Origin: Williamsia sterculiae
GTDB lineage: Bacteria > Actinomycetota > Actinomycetes > Mycobacteriales > Mycobacteriaceae
Length of the DNA: 64,000 nt
Assembly (NCBI RefSeq): GCF_900156495.1
Contig: NZ_FTNT01000015.1
Location: forward strand, 32,039-96,038
Direction: 5' to 3'
The notes beneath the pieces were generated by a model. It saw only the letters and a list, made by a program, of their open reading frames with translations, was not told the origin of the DNA and did not search any database. Shown in pieces: positions 16,340 to 26,176 of the stretch. The position numbers and the translations under genes are program-made. The number at the start of each line of letters is the position of its first letter. Position 1 is the first letter of the stretch.

Positions 16340-17719
16340 TCACGCCGGCGTAGGGACGTCCGCGGGGGCAACGGTCTCGTCGTCGTCGGTGAACGGAACA
16401 CCCTGGCGCGGCGCGTTGTACAGCGACAAATCCAGGATGCGTTCGCGTCGGGCCACGATCGTCGGCACCAACGCCTGACCCGTCACATTGACGGCGGTAC
16501 GGCCCATGTCGATGATCGGCTCGACGGCCAGCAACAGTCCCACCCCGGACAGAGGCAATCCGAGGGTGGACAGGGTCAATGTCAGCATGACGGTCGCACC
16601 GGTGGTCCCCGCCGTCGCGGCCGAGCCGATCACCGAAACTACGATAATCAACAGGTAATCGGTGAAACCCAGTGGAATCCCGTAGAACTGCGAGACGAAG
16701 ATGGCCGCCACGGCCGGGTACACGGCCGCGCAGCCGTCCATCTTGGTGGTCGCGCCGAGTGGCACGGCAAACGAGGCGTATTCGCGCGGGACGCCGAGGT
16801 TGCGTTCGGTCACCCTCTCGGTCAGCGGCAGCGCCCCGATCGATGAACGCGACACAAAGCCCAACTGGGTGGCGGGCCAGACACCCGAATAGAACTGCCG
16901 TACACCGAGACCGTGGACGCGGACAATCGTCGGGTAGATGACGAGGAACACCACCGCCAGACCGATGTACACCGATCCGGTGAACACCCCCAGGGCGCCG
17001 ATGGCGGTCCAGCCGTAGGCGGCGACGGCATGGGCGATCAGTGCGGAGGTACCGATGGGTGCGATACGGATGATCCACCAGAGGACCTTCTGCACGATGG
17101 CCAGCAGTGATGCGTTGAAACGTAGGAACGGCTCCGCTTTCGCGCCGACCTTGAGCGCGGCGATGCCGATGGCCGCCGAGATGACGAGCAGCTGCAACAC
17201 GTTGAACGTCAGGCTGGTCTCGGCGGAACCGCCGTCGATGTCGGTGTTGGCGTGCAGGGCGAAGAAGTTGTCCGGGACCAACCCGGTGATGAATGCCCAC
17301 CAGTCACCCTGATGACTCGGATCCTTCGCGGCGCCGGCCGCGACTGTGGTGTGGCGCCCGGGCTGGGCGATCAAGCCGACCACGATCCCGATGATCACCG
17401 CGATCAGGGCGGTGATGGCAAACCACAGCAGGGTCTGCAGGGCGAGGCGGGCCGCGTTGGCGACCTGACGCAGGTTCGCGATCGAACTCACGATCGCAGT
17501 GAACACCAGCGGGATCACCGCCACGGTGAGAAGTTTGACGTAACTCGATCCGATGGTGTCGGTGGTCGCCACCAGCCAGTTGGGGTCACCACCCCGTCCA
17601 TCGGGTAATGCTCGCGCGATCAACCCGACGATAACTCCGACCACCAATCCGGCGGCGATCTGTAGCCCGAAGGAACCAGCTCGGCTTCGGACCCGCGCCA
17701 TCTCACCCGTATTGGTCAC
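16340..17719 (-). CDS. dicarboxylate/amino acid:cation symporter (DAACS family)
   Basis: 459-aa secondary transporter of the DctA/GltP (SLC1-like) family that couples uptake of C4-dicarboxylates or acidic amino acids to H+ or Na+. Visible marks: GLVVGVIVGLIA in helix 1, SIGALPLTERVTERN (the serine-rich HP1 region, slightly divergent), GATTKMDGCAAVYPAVAAIF, which replaces the usual GATxNMDG (K for N), and VNVTGQALVPTIVA at the C-terminal HP2/TM8 region. Start is GTG 17719, with GGTGAA upstream; an ATG at 17701 is possible but its SD would be too close. The K in the NMDG position is unusual and may affect cation or substrate coupling. Confidence 0.87.
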   Translation of the reverse strand: MTNTGEMARVRSRAGSFGLQIAAGLVVGVIVGLIARALPDGRGGDPNWLVATTDTIGSSYVKLLTVAVIPLVFTAIVSSIANLRQVANAARLALQTLLWFAITALIAVIIGIVVGLIAQPGRHTTVAAGAAKDPSHQGDWWAFITGLVPDNFFALHANTDIDGGSAETSLTFNVLQLLVISAAIGIAALKVGAKAEPFLRFNASLLAIVQKVLWWIIRIAPIGTSALIAHAVAAYGWTAIGALGVFTGSVYIGLAVVFLVIYPTIVRVHGLGVRQFYSGVWPATQLGFVSRSSIGALPLTERVTERNLGVPREYASFAVPLGATTKMDGCAAVYPAVAAIFVSQFYGIPLGFTDYLLIIVVSVIGSAATAGTTGATVMLTLTLSTLGLPLSGVGLLLAVEPIIDMGRTAVNVTGQALVPTIVARRERILDLSLYNAPRQGVPFTDDDETVAPADVPTPA

Positions 17720-17793
17720 AATTGTTCACCCTAGACTCGAGGACGTGTGAGAGAAGCTTGCGCCCAACCAGATTCGATCTACGGCCGACACCG

Positions 17794-18465
17794 TCATCGA
17801 CGCAGGGTACGGCGGGCCAGGGCATTGCCGATGAATTGACCCACCTGCACGATGACCACGAGCATCGCGATCACCACCACGGTGAGCTTCCAATTGAACT
17901 GCTGGTACCCGTACTGCTGGGCGAAGTCGCCGAGCCCACCGCCACCGACGTAACCCGCCATCGCCGACATGTCCACAACGGCGACGAAGATGAAGGTGTA
18001 CCCGAGTATCAGCGGTGCCAACCCCTCTGGGATGACGACGGTGATCAGAGTCCGCAATCGCCCCGCCCCCATCGCGCGCGCAGCCTCGACGACGCCGGGA
18101 TCGACCGCCACCAAGTTCTGTTCCACCACACGGCCGATCACGAAGAGCGCCATGACCGTCATCGGGAAAATTGCTGCCTGGGTGCCGATGCGGGTGCCCA
18201 CCACCTCGCGGGTCGCGGGAGCCATCGCCGTGATGAAGATGATGAACGGGATGGGCCGCACGATGTTCACCAACACGTTCAGCACCGTGTAGATGACGGG
18301 GTTGGCCAACAGGTTGGCCGGGCGGGTGGCATACAGAAGTGCACCAAGTGCCAATCCGAGGAACCCGCCGATGACCAGGGTCACGCCGACCATCTGGAAG
18401 GTCTGCAGCACGGCGTCCCACAACAGCGGTCGTAGTTCGGGCGTGATGATGTCGCCGATGGACAC
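17794..18465 (-). CDS. metI: methionine ABC transporter permease MetI
   Basis: 223-aa inner-membrane permease of the MetNIQ importer (MUT family), with five or so hydrophobic helices. The cytoplasmic EAA loop is VVEAARAMGAGRLRTLITVVIPEGLAPLILG, shown here in part by EAARAMGAG, and contacts MetN. The helix MAGYVGGGGLGDFAQQYGYQ is strongly family-typical. It is third in metQ-metN-metI, 3 nt after the metN stop. Length matches E. coli MetI (217 aa). Confidence 0.93.
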   Translation of the reverse strand: MSIGDIITPELRPLLWDAVLQTFQMVGVTLVIGGFLGLALGALLYATRPANLLANPVIYTVLNVLVNIVRPIPFIIFITAMAPATREVVGTRIGTQAAIFPMTVMALFVIGRVVEQNLVAVDPGVVEAARAMGAGRLRTLITVVIPEGLAPLILGYTFIFVAVVDMSAMAGYVGGGGLGDFAQQYGYQQFNWKLTVVVIAMLVVIVQVGQFIGNALARRTLRR

Positions 18466-18468
18466 GGG

Positions 18469-19572
18469 TCACACACCTGCCTCGTCGTGCTCGATCACCT
18501 CGGTGATGGTCCGGAGTCCCGACACCGCCTCAGCGATCCGATCGTCATCGCCCCTCATCGCGAAGGTGATGGCTCCGAACGGTCGCCGCGCGAGCTCGAC
18601 GATGCCGCCGTAAACGATGGCCACGTCGACCCCGGCGCGGGTGAAGTGTTCGAGGGCGTCGTCGCCACCCGTCACAGCCTGGCCGGCCGGATTCTCGCCG
18701 TTACCGGTATCCCTGATCGCCACGGTGACGAACTTCCCGGGGTGACGCGTACGCAACCGGGCCAGGGTCTCGTCTGACGGGATGTCGCCGACCGCTCCGC
18801 GGACCAGTCTTCGCGTGATCGGCGATGTCGGGCGCGCGAACACGTCGTACACGTCACCGTGTTCGATGAGGCGTCCGTGATCGAGAACGGCGACATGGTC
18901 GCAGATGTCGCGGATGACATCCATCTCGTGGGTGATCACCACGATCGTCGTTCCCAACTCGCGGTTGACTCGTCGCAACAAGGTCAGGATTTCCGAGGTG
19001 GTGTCCGGATCCAACGCACTGGTGGCCTCGTCGGCGAGCAGGATCTTCGGTGATGTCGCCAGGGCTCGAGCGATACCGACACGTTGCTTCTGTCCTCCGG
19101 ACAGGCGACGAGGATAATGCTTCGCCTTGTCGCCGATCCCGACGAAGTCCAGTAGTTCCTTCACCCGCGCAGCCCGTTGTCGCTTCGGCACGCCTGCAAC
19201 GCGCAGAGGGAACTCGACGTTGCCGGCAACGGTGCGTGACGAGAAGAGGCTGAACTGTTGGAACACCATCCCGATGTCACCCCGGATCCGACGCAGCTGT
19301 CGCTCGCCGACGTTGCTGATGTCGGTGCCATCGACGATGACATGACCGTCGTCGGGTCGTTCCAGTCCATTGATCAACCGAACCAGGGTGCTCTTACCTG
19401 CTCCGGAGTAGCCGATGATCCCGGTGATCCTGCCCGCTGCGATCTCGAGATCCACGCCATCGACCGCAGCGGTGGGTGCGAACGGCCCGGCTCGTAACCT
19501 GCGCCGTCCGCCGAACCGCCTGGTGGCGTTGCGGAACGAGATCGCGGCGGCGGAGCTGCCGCGATCAGCCAC
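18469..19572 (-). CDS. metN: methionine ABC transporter ATP-binding protein MetN
   Basis: 367-aa ATPase powering methionine uptake. Walker A GYSGAGKST, Q-loop VFQQFSLF, signature LSGGQKQRV, Walker B ILLADEATSALD and switch His in ITHEMD are all present. The C-terminal ~80 residues form a NIL domain (FVTVAIRDTGN through FGAITFAMRGDD), which in E. coli MetN binds methionine and inhibits transport. The N-terminal start carries a ~15-residue insertion (GGRRRLRAGPFAPTAAVD) compared with shorter homologues. GTG start; it overlaps the metQ stop by 8 bp, so translation is coupled. Confidence 0.94.
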   Translation of the reverse strand: MADRGSSAAAISFRNATRRFGGRRRLRAGPFAPTAAVDGVDLEIAAGRITGIIGYSGAGKSTLVRLINGLERPDDGHVIVDGTDISNVGERQLRRIRGDIGMVFQQFSLFSSRTVAGNVEFPLRVAGVPKRQRAARVKELLDFVGIGDKAKHYPRRLSGGQKQRVGIARALATSPKILLADEATSALDPDTTSEILTLLRRVNRELGTTIVVITHEMDVIRDICDHVAVLDHGRLIEHGDVYDVFARPTSPITRRLVRGAVGDIPSDETLARLRTRHPGKFVTVAIRDTGNGENPAGQAVTGGDDALEHFTRAGVDVAIVYGGIVELARRPFGAITFAMRGDDDRIAEAVSGLRTITEVIEHDEAGV

Positions 19573-20446
19573 CGTGCGCGGCGACCTGCTTCTGCAGATC
19601 GGTGGTCAGCTGCTGGAGCTCCGCGGGATCATTGTTCTTCAGGATCCCGTTGCTGCCCAATGACTTTTTCACGGCGGTTTCGACCTCAGGATCGTGGTAG
19701 ATCGACACGAGTTTGCGGTAGGTGGAGTTGTCCTTGTCCGCTGCTCGGGCGACGAACACGTTGATGTAAGGCTTCGCTGCGTCACTGTTGGGATCGTCTT
19801 TGGCGATGATCTTGTCGTCGCCGAGTTTGGCGGCGGTCGCGTAGTTGTTGTTGACGATGGCGCCGTCAGCCGAGTCGAGACTCTGTGCGGTCTGAGCGGC
19901 GTCGACCGCTGTCACCGACACCTTGGAAGCCCCCTTGTCGATGTCGGCGATCGTCGCGAAGGCATTGCCGCCGCCACGGAGGGTGATGAGCCCGGCCTGC
20001 CTCAACACGAGCAACCCACGTGCCTGGTTGGTGGGGTCATTGGGTATGACCACCTTGCCCCCGCGGGGGATCTGGTCGACGGCCGAATGCTTGGTCGAGT
20101 ACAGAGGTAGGGGGTACACCGCGGTGGCGCCGATCGGGACCAACGACTGCTTGTTCTTTTGGTTGTAGGTGGCGAGATAGAGCAGATGCTGGAACTCGTT
20201 GAGCTGTAGTTCGCCCTCGGCGAGTGCAGGGTTGGGCTGGTTGTAATCGGTGAAATTGACCAGGTCGACTGTGATGCCCGCGCTGGCGGCCTTCTTGGTG
20301 AAGACCTGCCAGTACGATTCGCTGGCATCGGCCACACCGATCTTGACGGTCTTCGAGTCTGCGCCGGAGTCGCTGCCGCACGCGGCGACACTGCTCACCA
20401 CGGCCAGCGCCGCCATCGCACCGACAGCCAACCTCTTCCAACCCAT
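19565..20446 (-). CDS. metQ: methionine-binding lipoprotein MetQ
   Basis: 293-aa extracytoplasmic methionine-binding lipoprotein of the NlpA family, first gene of metQNI. The ATG at 20446 has AAGGGG upstream and yields a classic lipoprotein signal (MGWKRLAVGAMAALAVVSSVAAC) with lipid-anchored C23; the frame upstream of it is not signal-like. Mature protein shows KIGVADASESYWQVF and NPALAEGELQLNEFQHLLYL, typical of the family. Methionine substrate is supported by the MetN NIL domain and by metE lying divergently upstream. Confidence 0.93.
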   Translation of the reverse strand: MGWKRLAVGAMAALAVVSSVAACGSDSGADSKTVKIGVADASESYWQVFTKKAASAGITVDLVNFTDYNQPNPALAEGELQLNEFQHLLYLATYNQKNKQSLVPIGATAVYPLPLYSTKHSAVDQIPRGGKVVIPNDPTNQARGLLVLRQAGLITLRGGGNAFATIADIDKGASKVSVTAVDAAQTAQSLDSADGAIVNNNYATAAKLGDDKIIAKDDPNSDAAKPYINVFVARAADKDNSTYRKLVSIYHDPEVETAVKKSLGSNGILKNNDPAELQQLTTDLQKQVAAHGG

Positions 20447-20699
20447 TGCGACACCCCTTCGCCCGCCCGGGATCACCGGACTTCTGATTGCCGACGATGT
20501 ACGGCAGAACGGAAGACTAGACGGCAGAATCGGCGTGACGGTGCCGCTGTCCGGTTCAGACGCGTGAGCACCCGCTCGACGTGCGGGTATGGCGAGGGAA
20601 AGACTTGTGATCACCTTGGGCGCAAGCCCACCGGGTCCACACCGGGCAGCCCCCGCGCTATGCTGGCAGCGCAGTCGGTCCGTCCGCCATGGTGGTGAG
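20447..20699. other. divergent metQ/metE intergenic region, metQ side
   Basis: About 250 bp without a convincing gene. It must hold the metQ promoter (a TANNNT box TAGTCT on the minus strand near 20513-20518 is a weak candidate) and the start of the metE leader. A hairpin with a GCAA tetraloop, TGGGC-GCAA-GCCCA, lies at 20617-20630. I looked for a SAM-box-type riboswitch ahead of metQ and do not see one. Confidence 0.4.
20659..20664 (+). promoter_or_regulatory. metE: candidate -10 box for metE leader
   Basis: TATGCT matches the actinobacterial TANNNT -10 consensus and lies about 30-40 nt before the riboswitch fold, a sensible place for the transcription start. No clear -35 is seen, which is common in this group. 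Confidence 0.35.
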
Positions 20700-20905
20700 G
20701 AGCCCCGAACACCGTGACGGACGCCGAAGCACCTCGGGTCACCCCGAGGTGCGAGAGGGAACCCGGTGGGAATCCGGGACTGTCCCGCAGCGGTGAGTGG
20801 GAACGACCGCCGTCACATGCACTGGGCAACACGCCTGGGAAGCGACGGCCAGTAGGTCTGATGCAGGTCATCGGGGTGCCCGCGAGTCCGAAGACCTGCC
20901 GTCTG
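20700..20905 (+). ncRNA. cobalamin (B12) riboswitch controlling metE
   Basis: Adenosyl/methylcobalamin-sensing leader RNA. Conserved pieces appear in order: GAGGGAAC then CCGGTGGGAATCCGGG and CTGTCCCGCAGCGGT (20755-20797), TGCACTGG and GGGAAGCGACGGCCAGTAGG (about 20817-20858), and the 3' B12 box GCGAGTCCGAAGACCTGCC (20882-20900). A G/C-rich stem precedes the core. It ends about 145 nt before the metE start. B12 binding should shut off metE, the cobalamin-independent methionine synthase, when the B12-dependent enzyme can work; this is the known logic in mycobacteria. Ends are approximate. Confidence 0.95.
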
Positions 20906-21047
20906 TGTCGTGCACGCCGTGCTCGTCGATCCACCGCCTCGGGGAATGGGCGTGTAGATCTTCTCGCCCGCGCGGTCAACCGTCGGGCCGACGAGATGTA
21001 CCCGTTTGCCGGTGGTGGATCACCTGCGAACCCGTGGAGAAACACTC

Positions 21048-23309
21048 GTGACCAACACATTCACCGCGACGGTTCTCGGCTCTCCGAGGATCGGTCCGAA
21101 TCGCGAACTCAAGAAGGCCGTCGAGGGCTACTGGGCCGGCCGGGTCGACGCCGACTCGTTGGCCGACACCGCCAGACGATTGCGCGAGGACACCTGGACC
21201 GGACAGTCGGCGGCCGGACTGGACTCGATCCCGGTCAACACCTTCTCGTATTACGACCAGATGCTCGACACCGCTGTGCTGCTGGGCGCTCTGCCCGAGC
21301 GGGTGACCGACATCGAGGACTCCCTGGACCGCTACTTCGCCGCCGCGCGCGGCAGTGAGACCGTGGCACCGCTGGAGATGACCAAGTGGTTCGACACGAA
21401 CTACCACTATCTGGTCCCCGAGATCACCCCGCAGACCAGCTTCTCCCTCGACGCGACCAAACCCCTCACCGAGGTTGCGGAGGCGTTGGCCCTCGGGGTC
21501 CCGGCGCGGCCGGTGGTCATCGGGCCGATCACCTTCCTGGTGCTCTCCAAGTCCGTCGAACCGGGCGCGCGCCTTCTCGATCGTGTCGACGAACTCGTCC
21601 CGCTGTACGCAGAGCTGCTGCGTCTGCTCCGTGCGGCAGGAGCCGAGTGGGTGCAGCTCGACGAACCCGCGCTGGTCGCCGATCGCACGCCCGACGAGAT
21701 CGCCATCGCGGCAAGGGTCTACCAGCAGCTCGCAGGTGAGAGTGACCGCCCGTCGATCCTCGTCGCGTCGTACTTCGGCAGCCTCGGCGACGCACTGCCC
21801 GCGCTGGCGGGCACCGACGTCGAGGGCATCGCCGTCGATCTGGTCGCCGGATCCGACACCCTGGCAACGGTGTCGGCACTGCGCGACAAGGTGGTCGTCG
21901 CGGGAGTGGTGGACGGGCGCAACATCTGGCGCACCGACCTCGACGGGGCGCTGGCCACCCTGGGCACGCTGCTCGGAACAGCGGGGTCGGTCGCCGTGTC
22001 GACATCATGCTCTCTGCTGCACGTGCCCTACACCCTCGACGCCGAGACGGGCATCGACGCCGTGCTGCGTTCCTGGCTGGCGTTCGGCAGCGAGAAGGTG
22101 CAGGAGATACGAACACTGGCCACCGCCTTGACCGACGGTAGGGACAGCGTCGCGGGCGAGTTCACCGCCGCCCGCGCCGCCCGGGACACCCGCGCGGGAG
22201 ACCCCCGGCTGCACGACGGAACCGTGCGAGCGCGGCTGGACCAGGTGCGCCGAGCCGGTGTCCACCGGGCAACTCCAGAGGATCGCCGGGTGGCACAGCG
22301 CGACCTGGATCTGCCGGTGTTACCCACCACCACCATCGGTTCGTACCCGCAGACCTCGCGTATCCGGGTGGCCCGCGCCGCGCTGCGCCGCGGTGAGATC
22401 GATGCCGCCGAGTACGACCGTCGGATGCGTGACGAGATCTCGGAAGTAGTTGCGTTGCAAGAAAAACTGGACATCGATGTGCTGGTGCACGGTGAGCCTG
22501 AGCGCAACGACATGGTGCAGTACTTCGCCGAGCAGCTCGACGGATTCGTCGCCACCGACAACGGCTGGGTGCAGTCCTACGGCAGCCGGTGCGTGCGCCC
22601 GCCCATCCTCTTCGGCGATGTTCAGCGCACCCGACCCATGACGGTCGACTGGATCACCTACGCCCAGTCGCTGACCCGGCGGCCGGTCAAGGGCATGCTC
22701 ACCGGCCCGGTGACCATCCTGGCGTGGTCCTTCGTCCGCGACGACCAGCCGTTGGTCGACTCGGCCGACCAGGTGGCTCTGGCCATCCGCGACGAGACGG
22801 TGGACCTGCAGGGGGCCGGGATCCGGATCATCCAGGTCGACGAGCCCGCGTTGCGTGAGCTGCTGCCGCTGCGCGCGGCCGAACAGCCCGCATATCTCGA
22901 CTGGGCGGTCGGGGCGTTTCGCCTGGCCACCTCGGGTGTCGCCGACTCCACGCAGATCCACACACATCTCTGCTACTCGGAATTCGGCGAGGTGATCGGC
23001 GCCATCGCCGGTCTGGACGCCGACGTCACCTCGATCGAGGCGGCCCGCTCGCATATGGAGGTCCTCGACGACCTGAACTCGATCGGTTTCGATCTCGGCG
23101 TGGGACCGGGTGTCTACGACATCCACTCCCCGCGCGTGCCCAGCGTCGACGAGATCGCGACCTCGCTGCGGGAGGCGCTCGACGCGGTGCCGGTGCAGCG
23201 TCTCTGGGTGAACCCGGACTGCGGGCTCAAGACCCGGGGGACCGCCGAGGTGGAGCAATCGCTGAACAACCTGGTGGCCGCGGCGAAGCGGGTGCGCGCC
23301 GAACTGTAG
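21048..23309 (+). CDS. metE: cobalamin-independent methionine synthase MetE
   Basis: About 753-aa enzyme that transfers a methyl group from 5-methyltetrahydropteroyl-tri-L-glutamate to homocysteine. The GTG at 21048 is chosen because GGAGA lies 7 nt upstream and because the protein then begins like its homologues ([19 protein letters not shown]); an ATG at 21006 lies in the leader. Both (beta/alpha)8 barrels are present. The zinc site ligands are visible in the second barrel: [10 protein letters not shown] (His and Cys), the [18 protein letters not shown] block, and [11 protein letters not shown] (Cys). Regulated by the upstream B12 riboswitch. Confidence 0.97.
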   Translation: MTNTFTATVLGSPRIGPNRELKKAVEGYWAGRVDADSLADTARRLREDTWTGQSAAGLDSIPVNTFSYYDQMLDTAVLLGALPERVTDIEDSLDRYFAAARGSETVAPLEMTKWFDTNYHYLVPEITPQTSFSLDATKPLTEVAEALALGVPARPVVIGPITFLVLSKSVEPGARLLDRVDELVPLYAELLRLLRAAGAEWVQLDEPALVADRTPDEIAIAARVYQQLAGESDRPSILVASYFGSLGDALPALAGTDVEGIAVDLVAGSDTLATVSALRDKVVVAGVVDGRNIWRTDLDGALATLGTLLGTAGSVAVSTSCSLLHVPYTLDAETGIDAVLRSWLAFGSEKVQEIRTLATALTDGRDSVAGEFTAARAARDTRAGDPRLHDGTVRARLDQVRRAGVHRATPEDRRVAQRDLDLPVLPTTTIGSYPQTSRIRVARAALRRGEIDAAEYDRRMRDEISEVVALQEKLDIDVLVHGEPERNDMVQYFAEQLDGFVATDNGWVQSYGSRCVRPPILFGDVQRTRPMTVDWITYAQSLTRRPVKGMLTGPVTILAWSFVRDDQPLVDSADQVALAIRDETVDLQGAGIRIIQVDEPALRELLPLRAAEQPAYLDWAVGAFRLATSGVADSTQIHTHLCYSEFGEVIGAIAGLDADVTSIEAARSHMEVLDDLNSIGFDLGVGPGVYDIHSPRVPSVDEIATSLREALDAVPVQRLWVNPDCGLKTRGTAEVEQSLNNLVAAAKRVRAEL

Positions 23310-23330
23310 TCCGCGCACTGTGGGAGCGCT

Positions 23331-23424
23331 GCCGTGATTCGCACCAGTTTCGCCGATATACATCCGCTGTGGGCGTGGCGAACGGTGGAAACTGGTGCGA
23401 ATCACGCCACCCCGCGCCACTCGG
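23331..23424. repeat. dispersed 66-nt palindromic element, copy 1
   Basis: Perfect 17-bp inverted repeat, arm GTGATTCGCACCAGTTT at 23334-23350 and its complement at 23389-23405, around a 38-nt loop with CATCC at 23361. The 66-nt core (ATTCG... to ...GCGAAT, 23337-23402) is the same length as copy 2 near 33.3 kb, with the same internal spacing, and both are followed by CCCCGCGCC. It lies 22 bp after the metE stop and could act as a terminator hairpin, though no T-run follows. Confidence 0.85.
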
Positions 23425-23524
23425 CGGCTCCATTCCCCTGCAGTCACCATGGGTCAAACCCTTCTCCGGACGGATTGTCCGTGTCTGAATGGACGGCGTG
23501 TGTGCTGACCGGGAGACCTCCGCT

Positions 23525-25168
23525 GTGACCCGCCCCGTTACGCCGTCCACCCGACCATCGCTGCGAGCCACGGTGGTCTCGGTGAGCGTCCTGTGCGTCG
23601 CGCTGGTGGCGTCGGCGTGTGGGGGTGGCGGCGCCGGAGGTGGTGACAACAGCGGTCCACCGCAGACCGGTGGTACGTTGCGCTACGGACTGTCGCAGGC
23701 GCCCACCTGCGCCGATCCGGCGCAGGCCGGGACCAACCAGACCATCTACCTCACGCGGCAGGTGGTCGATTCGCTGACGGACCAGGACCCCAAGACCGGT
23801 GCGATCGTGCCGTGGCTGGCGCAGCGGTGGGAGGTCAGCCCCGACGCCACGCAGTTCACTTTCCACCTGCGGCCAGGGGTCACGTTCAGCGACGGAACGC
23901 CGGTCGACGCCGCCGCGGTGCGCTCGACCTTCGATGCGATCACCAAGACCCTGGGTCTGGTCAAGGCGCCGCTCGGCGCGAGCTATCTGTCCGGTTACAC
24001 CGGCACCACCGTCGTCGATCCGCTGACCGCACGGGTCAGCTTCTCCGGCCCCAACGCCCAGTTCCTCCAGGCCTCCTCGACCCCCCAGTTGGGGATCCTG
24101 GCCGCCAAAACCAACGCCGAGACGGTCGAACAACGCTGCCAGGGCCCGGTCATCGGATCCGGCCCGTTCGTCTACACCGACTATCAGCAGGATCGCTCGG
24201 CGAAACTGAAGAAGCGCACTGGTTACACATGGAGTTCACCGGCGTTCGCGCACAGCGGCGAGGCCTACCTCGACGGCATCGACTTCACCGTGGTCCCGGA
24301 GTCGGGGGTACGGACAGGGAGCATCGCCTCCGATCAACTCGATACGATCAGCGACGCGCTGCCCCAGGACGCGGCCCAGATCACCGGTGCGGGTGGGTCG
24401 GTGCTCACCACGCCCAACCCCGGGGTTCCGTTCGGCCTCCAGTTGAATGTGACCCGCGGACCCCTGGTCGATCCCGCCGTTCGTAAGGCTCTGGTCCCGG
24501 CAATCAATCGCCAGGAACTCGTCGACACGGTGCTGGGTCCGGACTTCAAACCGGCTACCGGCGTGCTGGCGAGCAAGACCCCTGGATACACCAAGCTGTC
24601 CGGGGTGCGCTTCGACGCGAGCGCGGCCGCGGCGCAGTTGCAGGCCGCCGGATGGGTGCCGGGCGCCGACGGTATCCGGGTCAAGAACGGCGCCCGGCTG
24701 AAATTCGCGGTCCTGTACAGCGCGGTGTTCGCGGGCAATCAGGCCGTCCTCGAGCTGGTCCAGCAACAGCTGAAGAAGGTGGGGGTCGACCTGGCCCTGG
24801 ACCTGACCTCGAATGCGGAGTTCACCGCGCGGCAGAACAGTGGGGACTACGACTCGATCTACGGGAACGTGACTCGCGCCGATGGTGACATCCTGCGCTC
24901 GCTGTTCTCGGTCACCCAGCGGAACCTGAGCCATTCGGCCGCGATTCCGGCGCTGGAGCAGGCTTTCGCGGGTGAGCTGGCCACCGTCGACACCACCAAG
25001 CGCAACGCACTGCTGGCCACCGCACAGCAACAGCTCCTGGACAACGGCTTCTACGTCCCGACCATCGAGTTGTCACAGGCGATCGGCGCCGGCCCCAAGG
25101 CCCATGGTGTTCGCTTCGATGCCTCGGCCCGGCTGCAGTTCCACGACACCTGGTTGAGCAAGAACTGA
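23525..25168 (+). CDS. ABC transporter substrate-binding lipoprotein (peptide/nickel family 5)
   Basis: About 547-aa solute-binding lipoprotein of the DppA/OppA/NikA family. GTG 23525 has GGGAGA 8 nt upstream and gives a lipoprotein signal ending LVASAC with C32 as lipid anchor, followed by a glycine linker. The family body shows GGTLRYGLSQAP, VPWLAQRWEVSPDATQFTFHLRPGVTFSDGTPVDA and the later NPGVPFGLQLNV. First gene of a run with two permeases and a double ATPase, then flavin monooxygenases, so the imported compound may be their substrate rather than a peptide. That link is inferred. Confidence 0.9.
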   Translation: MTRPVTPSTRPSLRATVVSVSVLCVALVASACGGGGAGGGDNSGPPQTGGTLRYGLSQAPTCADPAQAGTNQTIYLTRQVVDSLTDQDPKTGAIVPWLAQRWEVSPDATQFTFHLRPGVTFSDGTPVDAAAVRSTFDAITKTLGLVKAPLGASYLSGYTGTTVVDPLTARVSFSGPNAQFLQASSTPQLGILAAKTNAETVEQRCQGPVIGSGPFVYTDYQQDRSAKLKKRTGYTWSSPAFAHSGEAYLDGIDFTVVPESGVRTGSIASDQLDTISDALPQDAAQITGAGGSVLTTPNPGVPFGLQLNVTRGPLVDPAVRKALVPAINRQELVDTVLGPDFKPATGVLASKTPGYTKLSGVRFDASAAAAQLQAAGWVPGADGIRVKNGARLKFAVLYSAVFAGNQAVLELVQQQLKKVGVDLALDLTSNAEFTARQNSGDYDSIYGNVTRADGDILRSLFSVTQRNLSHSAAIPALEQAFAGELATVDTTKRNALLATAQQQLLDNGFYVPTIELSQAIGAGPKAHGVRFDASARLQFHDTWLSKN

Positions 25169-25171
25169 GTC

Positions 25172-26176
25172 ATGGCGCGGTATCTGCTGATCCGGGTGTT
25201 CCAGGGTGTCGTCGTGCTCTGGGCTGCGTTCACCATCTCCTACGTGGTGCTGTACCTGCTGCCGTCGGACCCGGTCAGCCTGGCCGCGGAGGGTGGCGGT
25301 ATGGGCACGCCGGTCGATCAGGGGGCGATCGCCGAGATGCGTGCCCGGTATGGGTTGGACACCTCGATCTGGCACCAGTACTGGACTGCGTTGACCCATG
25401 CCGTGGTCGGTGATTTCGGTCGGTCCATCTCCACCGGTCAGACGGTGGTCGGCGCAATCGGTGCCGCTGTGCCCAGCACGCTGGCGCTGGCCGGCACCGC
25501 CCTCGTCCTCGCCGTCGTCGGTGGATCGACCCTGGCGTTCACCGCCGTCTACACCCGGCTGCGGTGGTTGCGCACTCTGCTGTTGTCGTTACCCCCGCTG
25601 GGTGTCGCCGTCCCCACGTTCTGGATGGGACTCGTCCTGCTGCAGTTCTTCTCCTTCGGCCTGCCGGTGTTCCCCGCCTTCGGTGATCGCACCGCCGCCG
25701 CCCTCGTGTTGCCCGCCATCACTCTGTCGATCCCGACCGGAGCGGTGATCGCGCAGGTGCTGGCGACCTCGCTGACCAGCACCTGGCGCGAACCGTTCGT
25801 CGACGTGGCCACGGCCAAGGGCGCGTCGCGGTGGTACATCCAGACCCGCCACGTGATCCGGTTGGCGGTGGTACCCGCACTGACCATCGCTGGTGTGTTG
25901 GTCGGCGAGCTCCTGGCGGGTTCGGTGGTGGTGGAGACGGTGTTCGCCAGGGCCGGCGTAGGGCGGCTGACCCAGACGTCGGTGCTGGCCCAGGACATCC
26001 CGGTGGTGCAGGGGATCGTGGTGTTGACGTCCTTGATCTATGTGCTGGTCACCCTGGCAGTCGATGTCGTGTATCCGCTGATCGACCCGCGGATCGTGGA
26101 GGGCACACGCATCGGTCGGCGCAAGCGCCCGGCCGCGTCACCCACCGACGAGGCGGTGGTGGCCGCCCATGTCTGA
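25172..26176 (+). CDS. ABC transporter permease (DppB type)
   Basis: 334-aa inner-membrane permease with six or so helices. N-terminus YLLIRVFQGVVVLWAAFTISYVVLYLLPSDPV is typical of DppB/NikB proteins, and the EAA-like loop FVDVATAKGASRWYIQTRHVI contacts the ATPase (seen in part as ATAKGASRWY). It starts 3 nt after the binding-protein stop and overlaps the next permease by 8 bp. It forms the membrane channel together with that second permease. Confidence 0.92.
   Translation: MARYLLIRVFQGVVVLWAAFTISYVVLYLLPSDPVSLAAEGGGMGTPVDQGAIAEMRARYGLDTSIWHQYWTALTHAVVGDFGRSISTGQTVVGAIGAAVPSTLALAGTALVLAVVGGSTLAFTAVYTRLRWLRTLLLSLPPLGVAVPTFWMGLVLLQFFSFGLPVFPAFGDRTAAALVLPAITLSIPTGAVIAQVLATSLTSTWREPFVDVATAKGASRWYIQTRHVIRLAVVPALTIAGVLVGELLAGSVVVETVFARAGVGRLTQTSVLAQDIPVVQGIVVLTSLIYVLVTLAVDVVYPLIDPRIVEGTRIGRRKRPAASPTDEAVVAAHV

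Noticed and set aside
20447..20640. Possible SAM riboswitch ahead of metQ
   Set aside because: No SAM-I/SAM-II/SAM-IV conserved core was seen on the minus strand; only generic GC-rich stems.
23331..23424. Intrinsic terminator of metE
   Set aside because: The long hairpin could work as one, but there is no T-run and the same element occurs inside a coding region at 33.3 kb, so a dispersed repeat is the better description.
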